DNA of 5,165 nucleotides, taken from positions 1-5,165 of the forward strand of contig JAUWRQ010000125.1 of NCBI GenBank assembly GCA_030610515.1. Direction: 5' to 3'. Both the position numbers and the translations under genes were made by a program. Positions within the stretch are counted from its first letter, which is position 1. Every line of letters begins with the position of its first letter. Positions 1 through 5,165 of this stretch are shown here, piece after piece. Source of the stretch: Candidatus Eiseniibacteriota bacterium (GTDB lineage Bacteria > Joyebacterota > Joyebacteria > Joyebacterales > Joyebacteraceae). The notes beneath the pieces were generated by a model. It made no database searches and was not told where the DNA came from. It saw nothing but the letters and a program-made list of their open reading frames with translations.

Positions 1-177
1 GGAGAGCAGGATCGAGGAGTCCGGGCATGCTATCCAGCACCTGAGACAGTGTATGCACCTGTCCTCGTGCCAGATCGGCCGGTATGTCCGCCAGGAGCCG
101 GTCTCGTACGTCTGCGCGTTGCCGGCCTCCTCAATGACGCCGCCGATCGGGATCTCGGTCCAGGATTTCTCTCTCAT
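1..177 (-). CDS. porD: 2-oxoacid:ferredoxin oxidoreductase, delta (ferredoxin-like) subunit, N-terminal part
   Basis: This is the first 59 codons of a gene cut by the window edge. The protein starts MREKSWTEIPIGG and contains a WRTYRP segment at about residues 29-34. A 4Fe-4S cluster motif follows: C41-x2-C44-x2-C47-x3-C51-P. That N-terminal layout, with a W-R-T-x-R-P block just before CIHCxxCWxxCPD, is typical of the delta subunit of pyruvate and related 2-oxoacid:ferredoxin oxidoreductases. In the family this small subunit carries two 4Fe-4S clusters and passes electrons from the thiamine-diphosphate site to external ferredoxin. The second cluster motif would lie beyond the window. The ATG overlaps the stop of the gamma gene (ATGA), which points to translational coupling. 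Whether the substrate is pyruvate or a branched-chain oxoacid cannot be decided here; the alpha and beta subunits are expected further downstream. Confidence 0.9.
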   Translation of the reverse strand, partial: MREKSWTEIPIGGVIEEAGNAQTYETGSWRTYRPIWHEDRCIHCLRCWIACPDSSILLS

Positions 178-746
178 TCCGCGCTCACCTCCTCGTGCGC
201 GCGGTTGATGGCGCGCACGTTCCCCTCCAGCACTTCCACGCGGAAGCCGTGGGAGAACTTCTTCTTAATCTCGTTGATGACGGTGTCGAGCGACAGAATG
301 CCGGAGACCTTGATGAGCGCTCCGAGCATCGGGGCGTTCGGGATCGGGCGCCCGATCTCCTCGATGGCGATCCCTGTCGCGTCCACCACGAAGATCCTGG
401 TGCCCTCGATGCCGAGCAGCTCCCGGATCTCCTTGGCGGACTTCAACGTGTTGACGACGATGATTCCGCTCTCAGGAACGCCGGCCGCGACGTCGACCGA
501 GATCAGGAGCGTATCGTCCAGGACGACGACCATCTCCGGTGAGTAGATGGCGCAGTGAACCTTGATGGGGTCGTCGCTGATGCGGGTGAAACCCCTCATC
601 GGGGCGCCCATTCGCTCCGGTCCGTAGTCCGGGAAGCCCTGGCTGTACTTCCCCTCCATGGAGGCGGCCTGCGCCAGCAGTAGCGAAGCCGTCTTCGCCC
701 CCTGCCCTCCCCGGGCGTGCCAGCGGACCTCCAGTATCTCCCCCAT
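174..746 (-). CDS. porG: 2-oxoacid:ferredoxin oxidoreductase, gamma subunit (pyruvate/ketoisovalerate type)
   Basis: A complete 190-residue protein, the usual length for a stand-alone gamma subunit. Near the N-terminus it has the family's glycine-rich motif as ARGGQG (residues 11-16). The signature PDYGPERMGAP follows at about 39-49 with RGFTRIS just after, and NAPMLGALIK lies in the second half. The gamma domain helps assemble the enzyme that oxidatively decarboxylates a 2-oxoacid to acyl-CoA with reduction of ferredoxin, or runs in reverse as a synthase, in the cytoplasm. The frame is open further upstream to 815, but that extension (MLVFSFGQF...) is unlike the family and overlaps the promoter. 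The ATG at 746 has AGGAGG 4 nt upstream and gives the family's N-terminus. The gene is first in its operon and overlaps delta by ATGA, matching the gamma-delta-alpha-beta order known from Thermotoga and others. Substrate specificity is unresolved. Confidence 0.93.
   Translation of the reverse strand: MGEILEVRWHARGGQGAKTASLLLAQAASMEGKYSQGFPDYGPERMGAPMRGFTRISDDPIKVHCAIYSPEMVVVLDDTLLISVDVAAGVPESGIIVVNTLKSAKEIRELLGIEGTRIFVVDATGIAIEEIGRPIPNAPMLGALIKVSGILSLDTVINEIKKKFSHGFRVEVLEGNVRAINRAHEEVSAE
185..192 (-). promoter_or_regulatory. Strong ribosome binding site for the delta subunit, inside the gamma gene
   Basis: On the minus strand GGAGGTGA, an almost perfect anti-16S match, ends 7 nt before the delta ATG at 177. 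It lies inside the last codons of the gamma gene, where it encodes part of the C-terminal Glu-Val-Ser. The strong site suggests the delta subunit is also initiated efficiently on its own and not only through coupling. Confidence 0.75.
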
Positions 747-750
747 CGAA

Positions 751-756
751 CCTCCT
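751..756 (-). promoter_or_regulatory. Ribosome binding site fixing the gamma subunit start
   Basis: AGGAGG on the minus strand sits 4 nt upstream of the ATG at 746. The spacing is a little short, but the core is perfect. It supports the internal ATG over the upstream in-frame ATG at 815, which has no such site and lies about 15 nt upstream of the predicted transcription start. Confidence 0.7.
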
Positions 757-805
757 CGTTGCAGACGTTTCAGGCGCCTCTTCGGAAGAAACTGACCGAA
801 TGAGA

Positions 806-834
806 AAACTAACACCTCTCTCTCGGGATGTCAA
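806..834 (-). promoter_or_regulatory. Sigma70-like promoter of the oxidoreductase operon
   Basis: On the minus strand a perfect -35 TTGACA (834-829) is separated by exactly 17 nt from TAGTTT (811-806), which has three of the six consensus -10 bases including the first two and the last. Transcription would begin near 799 and give a leader of roughly 50 nt before the gamma start codon. It lies in the 157-nt gap after recR, so the oxidoreductase genes probably form their own unit. The spacing and -35 are strong; the -10 is imperfect but closely resembles that of the tadA promoter in this window. Confidence 0.7.
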
Positions 835-903
835 GGTCGGAAGATGCCGATTTCGGGGACTCGGGGTGTTAAGGGCGGGTGATGAGGTGCGGCTGAACTG
901 CTC

Positions 904-1503
904 TCAGAGCTCGCGGCGCTCGTCGAGCGCGGTTCCGAGCGTGAGCTCGTCGGCCAGGTCGAGGTCGCCGCCGACCGGGAGCCCGCTCGCGAGGCGCGAG
1001 ACGCGGACGCCCTTGGGCGCAAGGAGCTTCCCGAGATAGAGCGCGGTGGCCTCACCCTCGGCCGTCGGGTTGAGCGCCAGAATGATCTCTCGGAGACGCC
1101 CCTCCCCGGCGCGGTCGACAAGACGGTCGATGCGAAGCTCGTCCGGGCCCACGCCGTCGAGAGGAGACAGCAACCCGTCCAGAACGTGGTAGCGTCCGTT
1201 GTACCGCCCGGTCCGCTCGAGGGCCAGGATGTCACTCGGACGCTCGACGACGCACACGAGACGTTCGTCCCTGCGCGGGTCGGTGCACACCGGGCAGGGG
1301 TCGTCCTCCGTCAGGCCCCCGCAGAGCGAGCACTTCCTGGTTCGCTGGCGGGCCTCGAGGATCGAGCTCGCCAGGTCGCGGCACTCGGCCTCGGATGACT
1401 CGACGAGCTTGAGAACGATCCTCGTCGCCGACTTCCTTCCGATCCCGGGCAGCGTTCCGAAGAGCTGGATGAGGCGGTCGAGCGATGGCGGGAAGGAGAT
1501 CAT
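904..1503 (-). CDS. recR: Recombination mediator protein RecR
   Basis: A complete 199-residue RecR, of normal length. The N-terminus MISFPPSLDRLI leads into the helix-hairpin-helix LPGIGRKSA (residues 18-26). A four-cysteine zinc finger follows (C58, C61, C70, C73). The Toprim domain spans about 81-165, with its acidic residue in VVERP (E87) and the conserved LNPTAEGEA at 144-152. The C-terminal motif LASGLPVGGDLDLADE (171-186) ends the protein close to the usual TLGxALxxR tail. RecR works with RecO (and RecF) to load RecA onto SSB-coated single-stranded DNA at gaps. It follows ybaB by 30 nt. A GAGGAG site about 13 nt upstream of the ATG at 1503 is rather distant but is the best available. 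No motif looks damaged. Confidence 0.98.
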   Translation of the reverse strand: MISFPPSLDRLIQLFGTLPGIGRKSATRIVLKLVESSEAECRDLASSILEARQRTRKCSLCGGLTEDDPCPVCTDPRRDERLVCVVERPSDILALERTGRYNGRYHVLDGLLSPLDGVGPDELRIDRLVDRAGEGRLREIILALNPTAEGEATALYLGKLLAPKGVRVSRLASGLPVGGDLDLADELTLGTALDERREL

Positions 1504-1533
1504 GATGCCGGCCGGGCTCCTCTCTGTCAGACG

Positions 1534-1839
1534 CTAAGGCGGCATCATTCCGCCGGTCACCTTGCCCATCTCACGAGCGGCAAGCTCGTCTGACTTCTGC
1601 TTCGCGTCGCGCAGCGCCGACACCAGCAGGTCCTCGAGCATCTCGGTATCACCGCTCTCGATCGCCTCCGGGGCGACCGTTAGCGACACAACGTCTCGCT
1701 GGCCGTTCATCTCGACGCGCACGACTCCGCCACCCGCCGACCCCTCCACGCGCATTTCGATGAGCGACTGCCTCACCTCCGAGAAGCGCTTCTCGAGTTT
1801 CTGCGCTTCCTTGAGCATCTTGGCCATGTTCTTGGCCAT
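1534..1839 (-). CDS. ybaB: YbaB/EbfC family nucleoid-associated DNA-binding protein
   Basis: A complete 101-residue member of the YbaB/EbfC family, small dimeric DNA-binding proteins with a tweezer-like fold that coat the nucleoid. The charged amphipathic N-terminal helix runs MAKNMAKMLKEAQKLEKRF. It is followed by the family signature VEGSAGGGVVRVEMNGQ (about residues 31-47), the VSLTVAPE strand, and a C-terminal helix with a Gly/Met-rich tail. The position between dnaX and recR is the classic one, and the three are usually co-transcribed. The start chosen is ATG 1839, with AGGAG at 1855-1851 leaving 11 nt. An in-frame GTG at 1848 would leave only 2 nt and overlaps the dnaX stop. What YbaB does for its neighbours is not settled in the literature. 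Confidence 0.96.
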   Translation of the reverse strand: MAKNMAKMLKEAQKLEKRFSEVRQSLIEMRVEGSAGGGVVRVEMNGQRDVVSLTVAPEAIESGDTEMLEDLLVSALRDAKQKSDELAAREMGKVTGGMMPP

Positions 1840-1847
1840 TGGGAGCA

Positions 1848-3590
1848 CTACTCCTTTCGCTGTCTGGTGGTGATCTGGCCGTCGAACATCTCGACCACCT
1901 TCCGGACCATCGGGTCGTCGTCGCCTTCGCCCGTCGGCGAGGCTGCGCGCGGCTCGTCTCGTTCCACATTCTGCGGCGCCTCACCGAACTTGAGACGCAC
2001 GCGGACGCGGCCTCCGAAGACCTCGCTCGCCGCGTTCTCCATGATGGACATGTTCGAGCGGTCCTCGAGCTGGTCCCTGTGAAACGAGGTTCCGTTGGGG
2101 ACGTGGAGCCCGAGTCTCGCGGCTGCCGGCGCCGACGGAACGGCCTCCGCAAGCGACGCGGCAAGTGAAGGCCTCTGTTCGCGGATCTTCCGGAGGACGT
2201 CGGGCCATCGCTCGGGACACACCTCCGGTGCGGAATCGTGCGGGGCCTCCGCGATCGCCACCGGTGTCTCCCCGCGTGCCCGTGAAGAATCTTGAGCCCG
2301 AGGCCTCGCGCCCGCTCTCGGCGCGTCGCCCCGCAATCGGCCCTTGGGCTCGTCTGATCGTGCGGGATCGGAGCACGCCCGCTTCCGCTTGACGCTTCCT
2401 CCCCGGTCATCGGTGTCGCCGCCGGCGTCAGAGCGCGGACCCCGCGGTCCCGAAGATCCGCCTCCTTCCCCGACGGCCTTCAGGATGTCCTGTATGTCCA
2501 CCGTTCGAGCGAGCTTCGCCATGCGCAACAGCGCCAGCTCGACGATGAGCGCCGGCTGCGTGCTCCACTTCGCTGCCGCCTGCGCCTCGATTCCAATGCG
2601 AACGAGCCGGACGAGGTCGTCCTCATCGAGGGAGGAAGACGTCCCCTCGTGGCTCCTGTAGTCGGCGATGCGCCCGACGAGACGCTCAGGATCCGGCGCC
2701 GAACGGACGAGCAGCAGATTCCGGATGTGTTCCACAAGCCCGTTAAGGAGGTCCCTGGCATCAAACCCGGAGTCGAGCGCGTCCTCGAGCGCGCCCAGCA
2801 CGGCACTGGTGTCGTGCGACGCCACGGCGTCGGAGATCTCGAAGTATACGTCCGAGTCCGGGATACCCAGAACGCGCGCGACGTCGTCGGACGTCACGGC
2901 CCCCTTCCCGACCGACATGAGCTGGTCTAGGAGGCTCACCGCGTCGCACATGCTCCCGTCCGCACGCGCTGCCACGAGCTTGAGGGCGCCGTCCTCGACG
3001 TCGATATTCTCTGCTGCGGCTATCTCGGCGAGGCGCCCCTCTATCTCGGAAGACGAGATGCGGTGGAAGTCGAATCTCTGACATCGCGAGGCTATCGTCT
3101 CGGGGATCTTGCCCGGCTCCGTCGTGGCAAGCACGAAGACCACGTGCGGCGGCGGTTCCTCCAGGGTCTTCAGGAGCGCGTTGAAGGCCTCCCTGGTGAG
3201 CATGTGTGCCTCGTCGATGATGTAGACCTTCATGCGACCCGAGAGCGGCGCGTACTGAACGGTCTCTCGAATGCCGCGGGCGTCCTCGATCTTTCTGTTG
3301 GAGGCGCCGTCGATCTCGATGACGTCGAGGCTCCGGCCGGCCGCTATCTCCGTGCACGTCCCGCACTCACCGCACGGTTCTCCCGTCGGTCCTTTCTCGC
3401 AGTTGAGGGATTTCGCGAGTATCCGCGCGACCGTCGTCTTCCCGACGCCCCTGGGTCCGGCGAAGAGATGCGCGTGAGCGACGCGGTCCGTCTCGACGGC
3501 CGCCGCGAGCGTCAGGACCACGTGCTTCTGTCCTACGACCTCGGCGAACGTCTCTGGGCGCCACTTGCGGGCAAGCACCAGGTAGGACAT
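1848..3590 (-). CDS. dnaX: DNA polymerase III subunit gamma/tau, the clamp-loader ATPase
   Basis: A complete 580-residue DnaX, the motor subunit of the clamp loader that puts the beta sliding clamp on primed DNA. The N-terminus MSYLVLARKWRPETF is canonical. The AAA+ domain shows Walker A GPRGVGKT (45-52), a zinc module (C64, C73, C76, C79), Walker B with DEAH (126-129), sensor 1 in ATTEP (155-159) and the SRC arginine finger (R169). At the normally invariant sensor-2 arginine (GSMRDA) this protein has C215. Domain III runs to about 370. A Gly/Arg/Ser/Pro-rich linker (about 375-455) follows, then a tau-like C-terminal region from about 461 (RWPDVLRKI) ending in a VVEMFDGQI motif. I see no A-rich slippery run of the A6G type, so a frameshifted short gamma form is not evident. 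The ATG at 3590 has only a modest GGGGGA site 4 nt upstream. The stop lies 8 nt before ybaB. Confidence 0.98.
   Translation of the reverse strand: MSYLVLARKWRPETFAEVVGQKHVVLTLAAAVETDRVAHAHLFAGPRGVGKTTVARILAKSLNCEKGPTGEPCGECGTCTEIAAGRSLDVIEIDGASNRKIEDARGIRETVQYAPLSGRMKVYIIDEAHMLTREAFNALLKTLEEPPPHVVFVLATTEPGKIPETIASRCQRFDFHRISSSEIEGRLAEIAAAENIDVEDGALKLVAARADGSMCDAVSLLDQLMSVGKGAVTSDDVARVLGIPDSDVYFEISDAVASHDTSAVLGALEDALDSGFDARDLLNGLVEHIRNLLLVRSAPDPERLVGRIADYRSHEGTSSSLDEDDLVRLVRIGIEAQAAAKWSTQPALIVELALLRMAKLARTVDIQDILKAVGEGGGSSGPRGPRSDAGGDTDDRGGSVKRKRACSDPARSDEPKGRLRGDAPRAGARPRAQDSSRARGETPVAIAEAPHDSAPEVCPERWPDVLRKIREQRPSLAASLAEAVPSAPAAARLGLHVPNGTSFHRDQLEDRSNMSIMENAASEVFGGRVRVRLKFGEAPQNVERDEPRAASPTGEGDDDPMVRKVVEMFDGQITTRQRKE
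1851..1855 (-). promoter_or_regulatory. Ribosome binding site deciding the ybaB start
   Basis: AGGAG lies just before the dnaX stop codon, within the last dnaX codons. It is 11 nt from ATG 1839 and only 2 nt from GTG 1848, so the ATG is the better start. Confidence 0.6.
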
Positions 3591-3627
3591 TCTATCCCCC
3601 GGTTCGGTCTGGGTTCTTCTTCAACGA

Positions 3628-3918
3628 GGTGTGTCGGCAGAGGATATCGTCCCGGCACGCGTCCGCTTCGACCTCCGCCCCCGGCGGAACGCTGAGCCAG
3701 TTGGCTCCTGTCAAGCTCCCCCGCGGCACATCGGGTGATCGGCTTACGGCTGCTGCCTTCCGGCCCTGACCGGATTCGCCGGGTCCGATTGCGCGGGACC
3801 TGACACTCAACGCCACTTCTCTCAGATCCCGGACGAGGACGAGAGGCCTCGGACGGATGTTCGACCCCGCTACAGCGGATTGCGGGTCACAGGGCACCGC
3901 TAATTCCCCGCCTAGCGC
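3628..3918 (-). ncRNA. ffs: Signal recognition particle RNA, large bacterial type with Alu domain
   Basis: The RNA scaffold that binds Ffh and directs nascent membrane and secreted proteins to the translocon. The Ffh-binding domain IV is at 3771-3741: GGTCAGGGCC, then the GGAA tetraloop (3761-3758), then GGCAGCAGCC. The 5' end carries an Alu domain: GCTAGGCGGGGAATTAGC forms one hairpin and CCCGC...GCGGG the next, followed by GGTCGAAC. This places it with the large SRP RNAs of Bacillus, Thermotoga and others, not the 4.5S type. The long helix is supported by pairing of 3801-3805 with 3709-3713, 3792-3797 with 3720-3725, 3831-3836 with 3647-3652, and 3847-3850 with 3640-3643. Both ends are approximate; about 291 nt. 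It lies directly upstream of dnaX, as in B. subtilis. Confidence 0.93.
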
Positions 3919-3991
3919 GCCGGGGCTGGCATCCTCTGGGGTTCCGCGTTCGACGTACCCGCCCGATCTGCGCGAACGGGTTCCTGAAGTT

Positions 3992-4067
3992 TGGTGGAGA
4001 TGAGCGGGCTCGAACCGCCGACCTCTGCCTTGCGAAGGCAGCGCTCTCCCAGCTGAGCTACATCCCC
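3992..4067 (-). tRNA. alaT(CGC): tRNA-Ala (anticodon CGC)
   Basis: A 76-nt cloverleaf with encoded CCA. The acceptor strands GGGGATG and CATCTCC pair with a G3-U70 wobble, the alanine identity element. The anticodon arm is CTGCC-TTCGCAA-GGCAG, giving anticodon CGC, which reads GCG. The T arm has GGTTCGAGCC. A 38-nt spacer separates it from the upstream tRNA-Ser. About 73 nt lie between it and the SRP RNA, with no clear promoter or terminator. Confidence 0.97.
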
Positions 4068-4104
4068 GATATGTGTGCCAGTTGCGATACGTCCCACCGC
4101 CGTG

Positions 4105-4196
<92 letters not shown>

Positions 4197-4201
4197 GAGT
4201 A

Positions 4202-4292
4202 TGGCGGTGGGGGTGGGATTCGAACCCACGGTACCCCAAGGGGTACAACGGTTTTCGAGACCGCCACGATCGACCAGCTCCGCCACCCCACC
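4202..4292 (-). tRNA. tRNA-Ser (anticodon CGA)
   Basis: A 91-nt class II tRNA with encoded CCA. The acceptor GGTGGGG/CCCCACC is followed by discriminator G. The anticodon arm GCGGT-CTCGAAA-ACCGT gives CGA, reading TCG, the favoured type of serine codon in a GC-rich genome. The variable arm is a strong hairpin, GTACCC-CTTG-GGGTAC. It begins 18 nt after the tadA stop codon with no room for a promoter, so it is most likely transcribed together with tadA. Confidence 0.97.
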
Positions 4293-4310
4293 GACCGCAC
4301 GCAGACACGG

Positions 4311-4787
4311 CTACGGCACCGTCCCGCGTCTCAGCGCATCGAAGAACGCACTCACGAGCCGGGCGCAGTCCTCGCGCAGCACACCGGACGCAACGGCGGT
4401 CCGGTGATTCAGAGAAGGATCGTCCAGGATGTTGCCCAGCGTTCCCGCGTAGCCTGCCTTCGGGTCGGGGCAACCGTAGACGAGCCTCCTGAGGCGCGCC
4501 AGCACGATGGCTCCAGCGCACATCGGACAAGGCTCCATCGTAACGTAGATGGTCGCCTCCGTCAAGCGCAGCACCTTGAGCGACGTACACGCAGCGCCGA
4601 TGGCGAGCACCTCGGCGTGCGCGGTGGGGTCGCCCAGAGCCTCCGTGCGGTTGTGCCCGCGACCGACGACCCGATCGCCCGATACCACGACCGCGCCGAC
4701 CGGCACCTCTCCCTCGTCGACGGCCTTCCTGGCCTCGTCGAGGGCGGCGTTCATCCACCTCTCGTCTTCGTTCGCTCTTGTGACCAA
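4311..4787 (-). CDS. tadA: tRNA(adenine34) deaminase TadA
   Basis: A 158-residue zinc deaminase, the normal length for TadA, which converts A34 to inosine in tRNA-Arg(ACG). The zinc site is complete: H57-A-E59, with E59 the proton shuttle, and PCPMC with C87 and C90. VPVGAVVV near the N-terminus, GHNR (N46) and the C-terminal FFDALR helix are also typical. I chose a TTG start at 4787, giving MVTRANEDERWMNAALDEA. It has GGAG 7 nt upstream and restores the family's E-x-W-M-x-x-A-L first helix. The first in-frame ATG downstream (4754) would cut into that helix and has no such site. An ATG at 4880 would add 31 residues unlike TadA and falls inside the promoter. tadA upstream of the SRP RNA and dnaX matches the B. 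subtilis order. None of the three tRNAs here is its known substrate. Confidence 0.95.
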   Translation of the reverse strand: MVTRANEDERWMNAALDEARKAVDEGEVPVGAVVVSGDRVVGRGHNRTEALGDPTAHAEVLAIGAACTSLKVLRLTEATIYVTMEPCPMCAGAIVLARLRRLVYGCPDPKAGYAGTLGNILDDPSLNHRTAVASGVLREDCARLVSAFFDALRRGTVP

Positions 4788-4794
4788 CCTGGAT

Positions 4795-4800
4795 CTCCAC
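4795..4800 (-). promoter_or_regulatory. Ribosome binding site supporting a TTG start for tadA
   Basis: GTGGAG on the minus strand ends 7 nt before the TTG at 4787, an ideal distance. There is no ATG or GTG in the same frame between this site and codon 12 of the chosen protein. Confidence 0.6.
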
Positions 4801-4870
4801 GCCCGTGAGCCCGCGCGGGTCGTCTCGGCGAGGACGTCACGCCAAGTCGCCTCAGCTTCCGCTCCGCGAG

Positions 4871-4899
4871 AAGCTAGCAACGTCCTGGGGATCTGTCAA
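4871..4899 (-). promoter_or_regulatory. Sigma70-like promoter of tadA and probably the whole downstream operon
   Basis: A perfect -35 TTGACA (4899-4894) is followed after exactly 17 nt by TAGCTT (4876-4871). Transcription would start near 4864 and give a leader of about 77 nt before the tadA TTG. It lies just past the hairpin that follows the upstream diguanylate cyclase gene. Since I see no other convincing promoter as far as recR, it may drive tadA, the tRNAs, the SRP RNA, dnaX, ybaB and recR together. Confidence 0.7.
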
Positions 4900-4913
4900 G
4901 GCCGCCGCAACTA

Positions 4914-4946
4914 GAGCGGCCGCCGGGCTCAGGCCGGCGGCCGTTT
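4914..4946 (-). terminator. GC-rich hairpin, probable terminator of the diguanylate cyclase gene
   Basis: A perfect inverted repeat, with 4918-4926 pairing to 4934-4942 around a 7-nt loop. It extends by C4917-G4943 and then weaker pairs out to 4914/4946. It begins 25 nt past the stop codon of the upstream gene and ends before the tadA promoter. On the minus strand it is followed by CTAGTTG and not by a T-run, so it is not a textbook intrinsic terminator. On the plus strand GTTT follows. It may act as a weak or bidirectional terminator or as an RNA-stabilising 3' end. Confidence 0.5.
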
Positions 4947-4970
4947 CATCGGTGATCTCGCGTGGCGGCG

Positions 4971-5165
4971 CTAGTTCACGCTCTCGTCTCCGTAGACCAC
5001 GACCCGGTTCCGACCCAGCGCCTTGGCTCTGTACAGAGCCTGGTCCGCGCGTTCCACGAGCTCGCACTTGTCGGACGCCTGCATCGGCACGGTCGCGAGC
5101 CCAATGCTGATCGTGAGTCTACCACCGGGGAGCGCTTCCTCTCCGTCGAACGCGGCCTCTGCCAC
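4971..5165 (-). CDS. Diguanylate cyclase (GGDEF domain), C-terminal fragment
   Basis: Only the last 64 residues are inside the window; the gene continues past the right edge. LTISIGLATVP (about residues 17-27 of the fragment) and ADQALYRAKALGRNRVVVY (about 40-58) are the last two conserved blocks of a GGDEF domain. Such domains make cyclic di-GMP from two GTP, a second messenger that usually controls motility, adhesion and biofilm. The GGDEF active-site loop and any I-site lie outside the window, so catalytic competence and N-terminal sensor or membrane parts cannot be judged. The protein ends within a few residues of the domain, so no EAL domain follows. It seems to belong to a separate unit from tadA, given the hairpin and promoter between them. 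Confidence 0.9.
   Translation of the reverse strand: MAEAAFDGEEALPGGRLTISIGLATVPMQASDKCELVERADQALYRAKALGRNRVVVYGDESVN

Noticed and set aside
835..903. Possible terminator after recR
   Set aside because: Only short, imperfect complementary stretches (about 4 bp) are present and no T-run follows, so no terminator can be supported.
1649..2410. Long Arg/Pro/Ser-rich open frames opposite and beside dnaX and ybaB
   Set aside because: Low-complexity shadow frames expected in GC-rich DNA; they overlap genes with strong family matches.
1848..2470. Possible programmed frameshift giving a short DnaX gamma form
   Set aside because: No A-rich slippery run or similar heptamer is visible in the linker region, and the frame is continuous to a recognisable C-terminal motif.
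3591..3600. TAGAAT (one mismatch to a -10 box) right at the dnaX start codon
   Set aside because: It overlaps the ATG, which would make the mRNA leaderless, and there is no -35-like sequence 16-18 nt upstream; the nearest, TTGAAG, is 24 nt away.
3708..3713. A third minus-strand TTGACA, within the SRP RNA gene
   Set aside because: It has no -10-like sequence at 16-18 nt, and most of it (TGACA) pairs with TGTCA in the SRP RNA long helix, which explains its presence.
3592..3897. An open reading frame of 101 codons across the SRP RNA
   Set aside because: The stretch is SRP RNA with a recognisable domain IV and Alu domain, and the predicted protein has no family features.
3911..3991. Inverted repeat CGTTCG...CGAACG between tRNA-Ala and the SRP RNA as a terminator or promoter operator
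   Set aside because: Only 6 bp with a long loop, no T-run and no promoter beside it; chance is likely in GC-rich sequence.

Overview
The window is an ordinary, gene-dense piece of a GC-rich bacterial chromosome, and every gene lies on the minus strand. It appears to hold at least two transcription units and the tail of a third. The lineage cannot be named from the sequence. The clues are G/C-rich third codon positions, a large SRP RNA with an Alu domain, a multi-subunit 2-oxoacid:ferredoxin oxidoreductase (an anaerobe or facultative anaerobe trait), and the order tadA - SRP RNA - dnaX - ybaB - recR. That order is best known from Bacillus and other Firmicutes. An uncultured high-GC bacterium from another phylum that keeps this ancestral arrangement fits as well.

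Layout in the direction of transcription, from high to low coordinates. First comes the C-terminal end of a GGDEF diguanylate cyclase (5165-4971), followed by a strong GC hairpin (4914-4946). A sigma70-like promoter (TTGACA, 17 nt, TAGCTT; 4899-4871) then leads into tadA (4787-4311, TTG start). Three tRNA genes follow with short gaps: Ser(CGA), Ser(GGA) and Ala(CGC). After them come a large SRP RNA (about 3918-3628), dnaX (3590-1848), ybaB (1839-1534) and recR (1503-904). I see no convincing terminator or second promoter between tadA and recR, so one long mixed RNA/protein operon is plausible. A second promoter of almost the same design (TTGACA, 17 nt, TAGTTT; 834-806) starts the oxidoreductase operon: gamma subunit (746-174), then the start of the delta ferredoxin-like subunit (177-1, cut by the window edge) through an ATGA overlap.

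The central unit gathers core information-processing functions. TadA and the tRNAs serve decoding, the SRP RNA serves membrane targeting, DnaX is the clamp-loader ATPase of replication, and YbaB and RecR are its usual neighbours, with RecR acting in recombinational repair. The oxidoreductase unit handles ferredoxin-linked oxidation or synthesis of pyruvate or a related 2-oxoacid.

I found no mobile element, CRISPR array or obvious novel system. The points most worth checking are a cysteine in place of the near-universal sensor-2 arginine of DnaX, the tRNA and SRP RNA genes embedded in the operon, two local hairpins in the SRP RNA 3' strand, and the matching non-consensus -10 elements of the two promoters.
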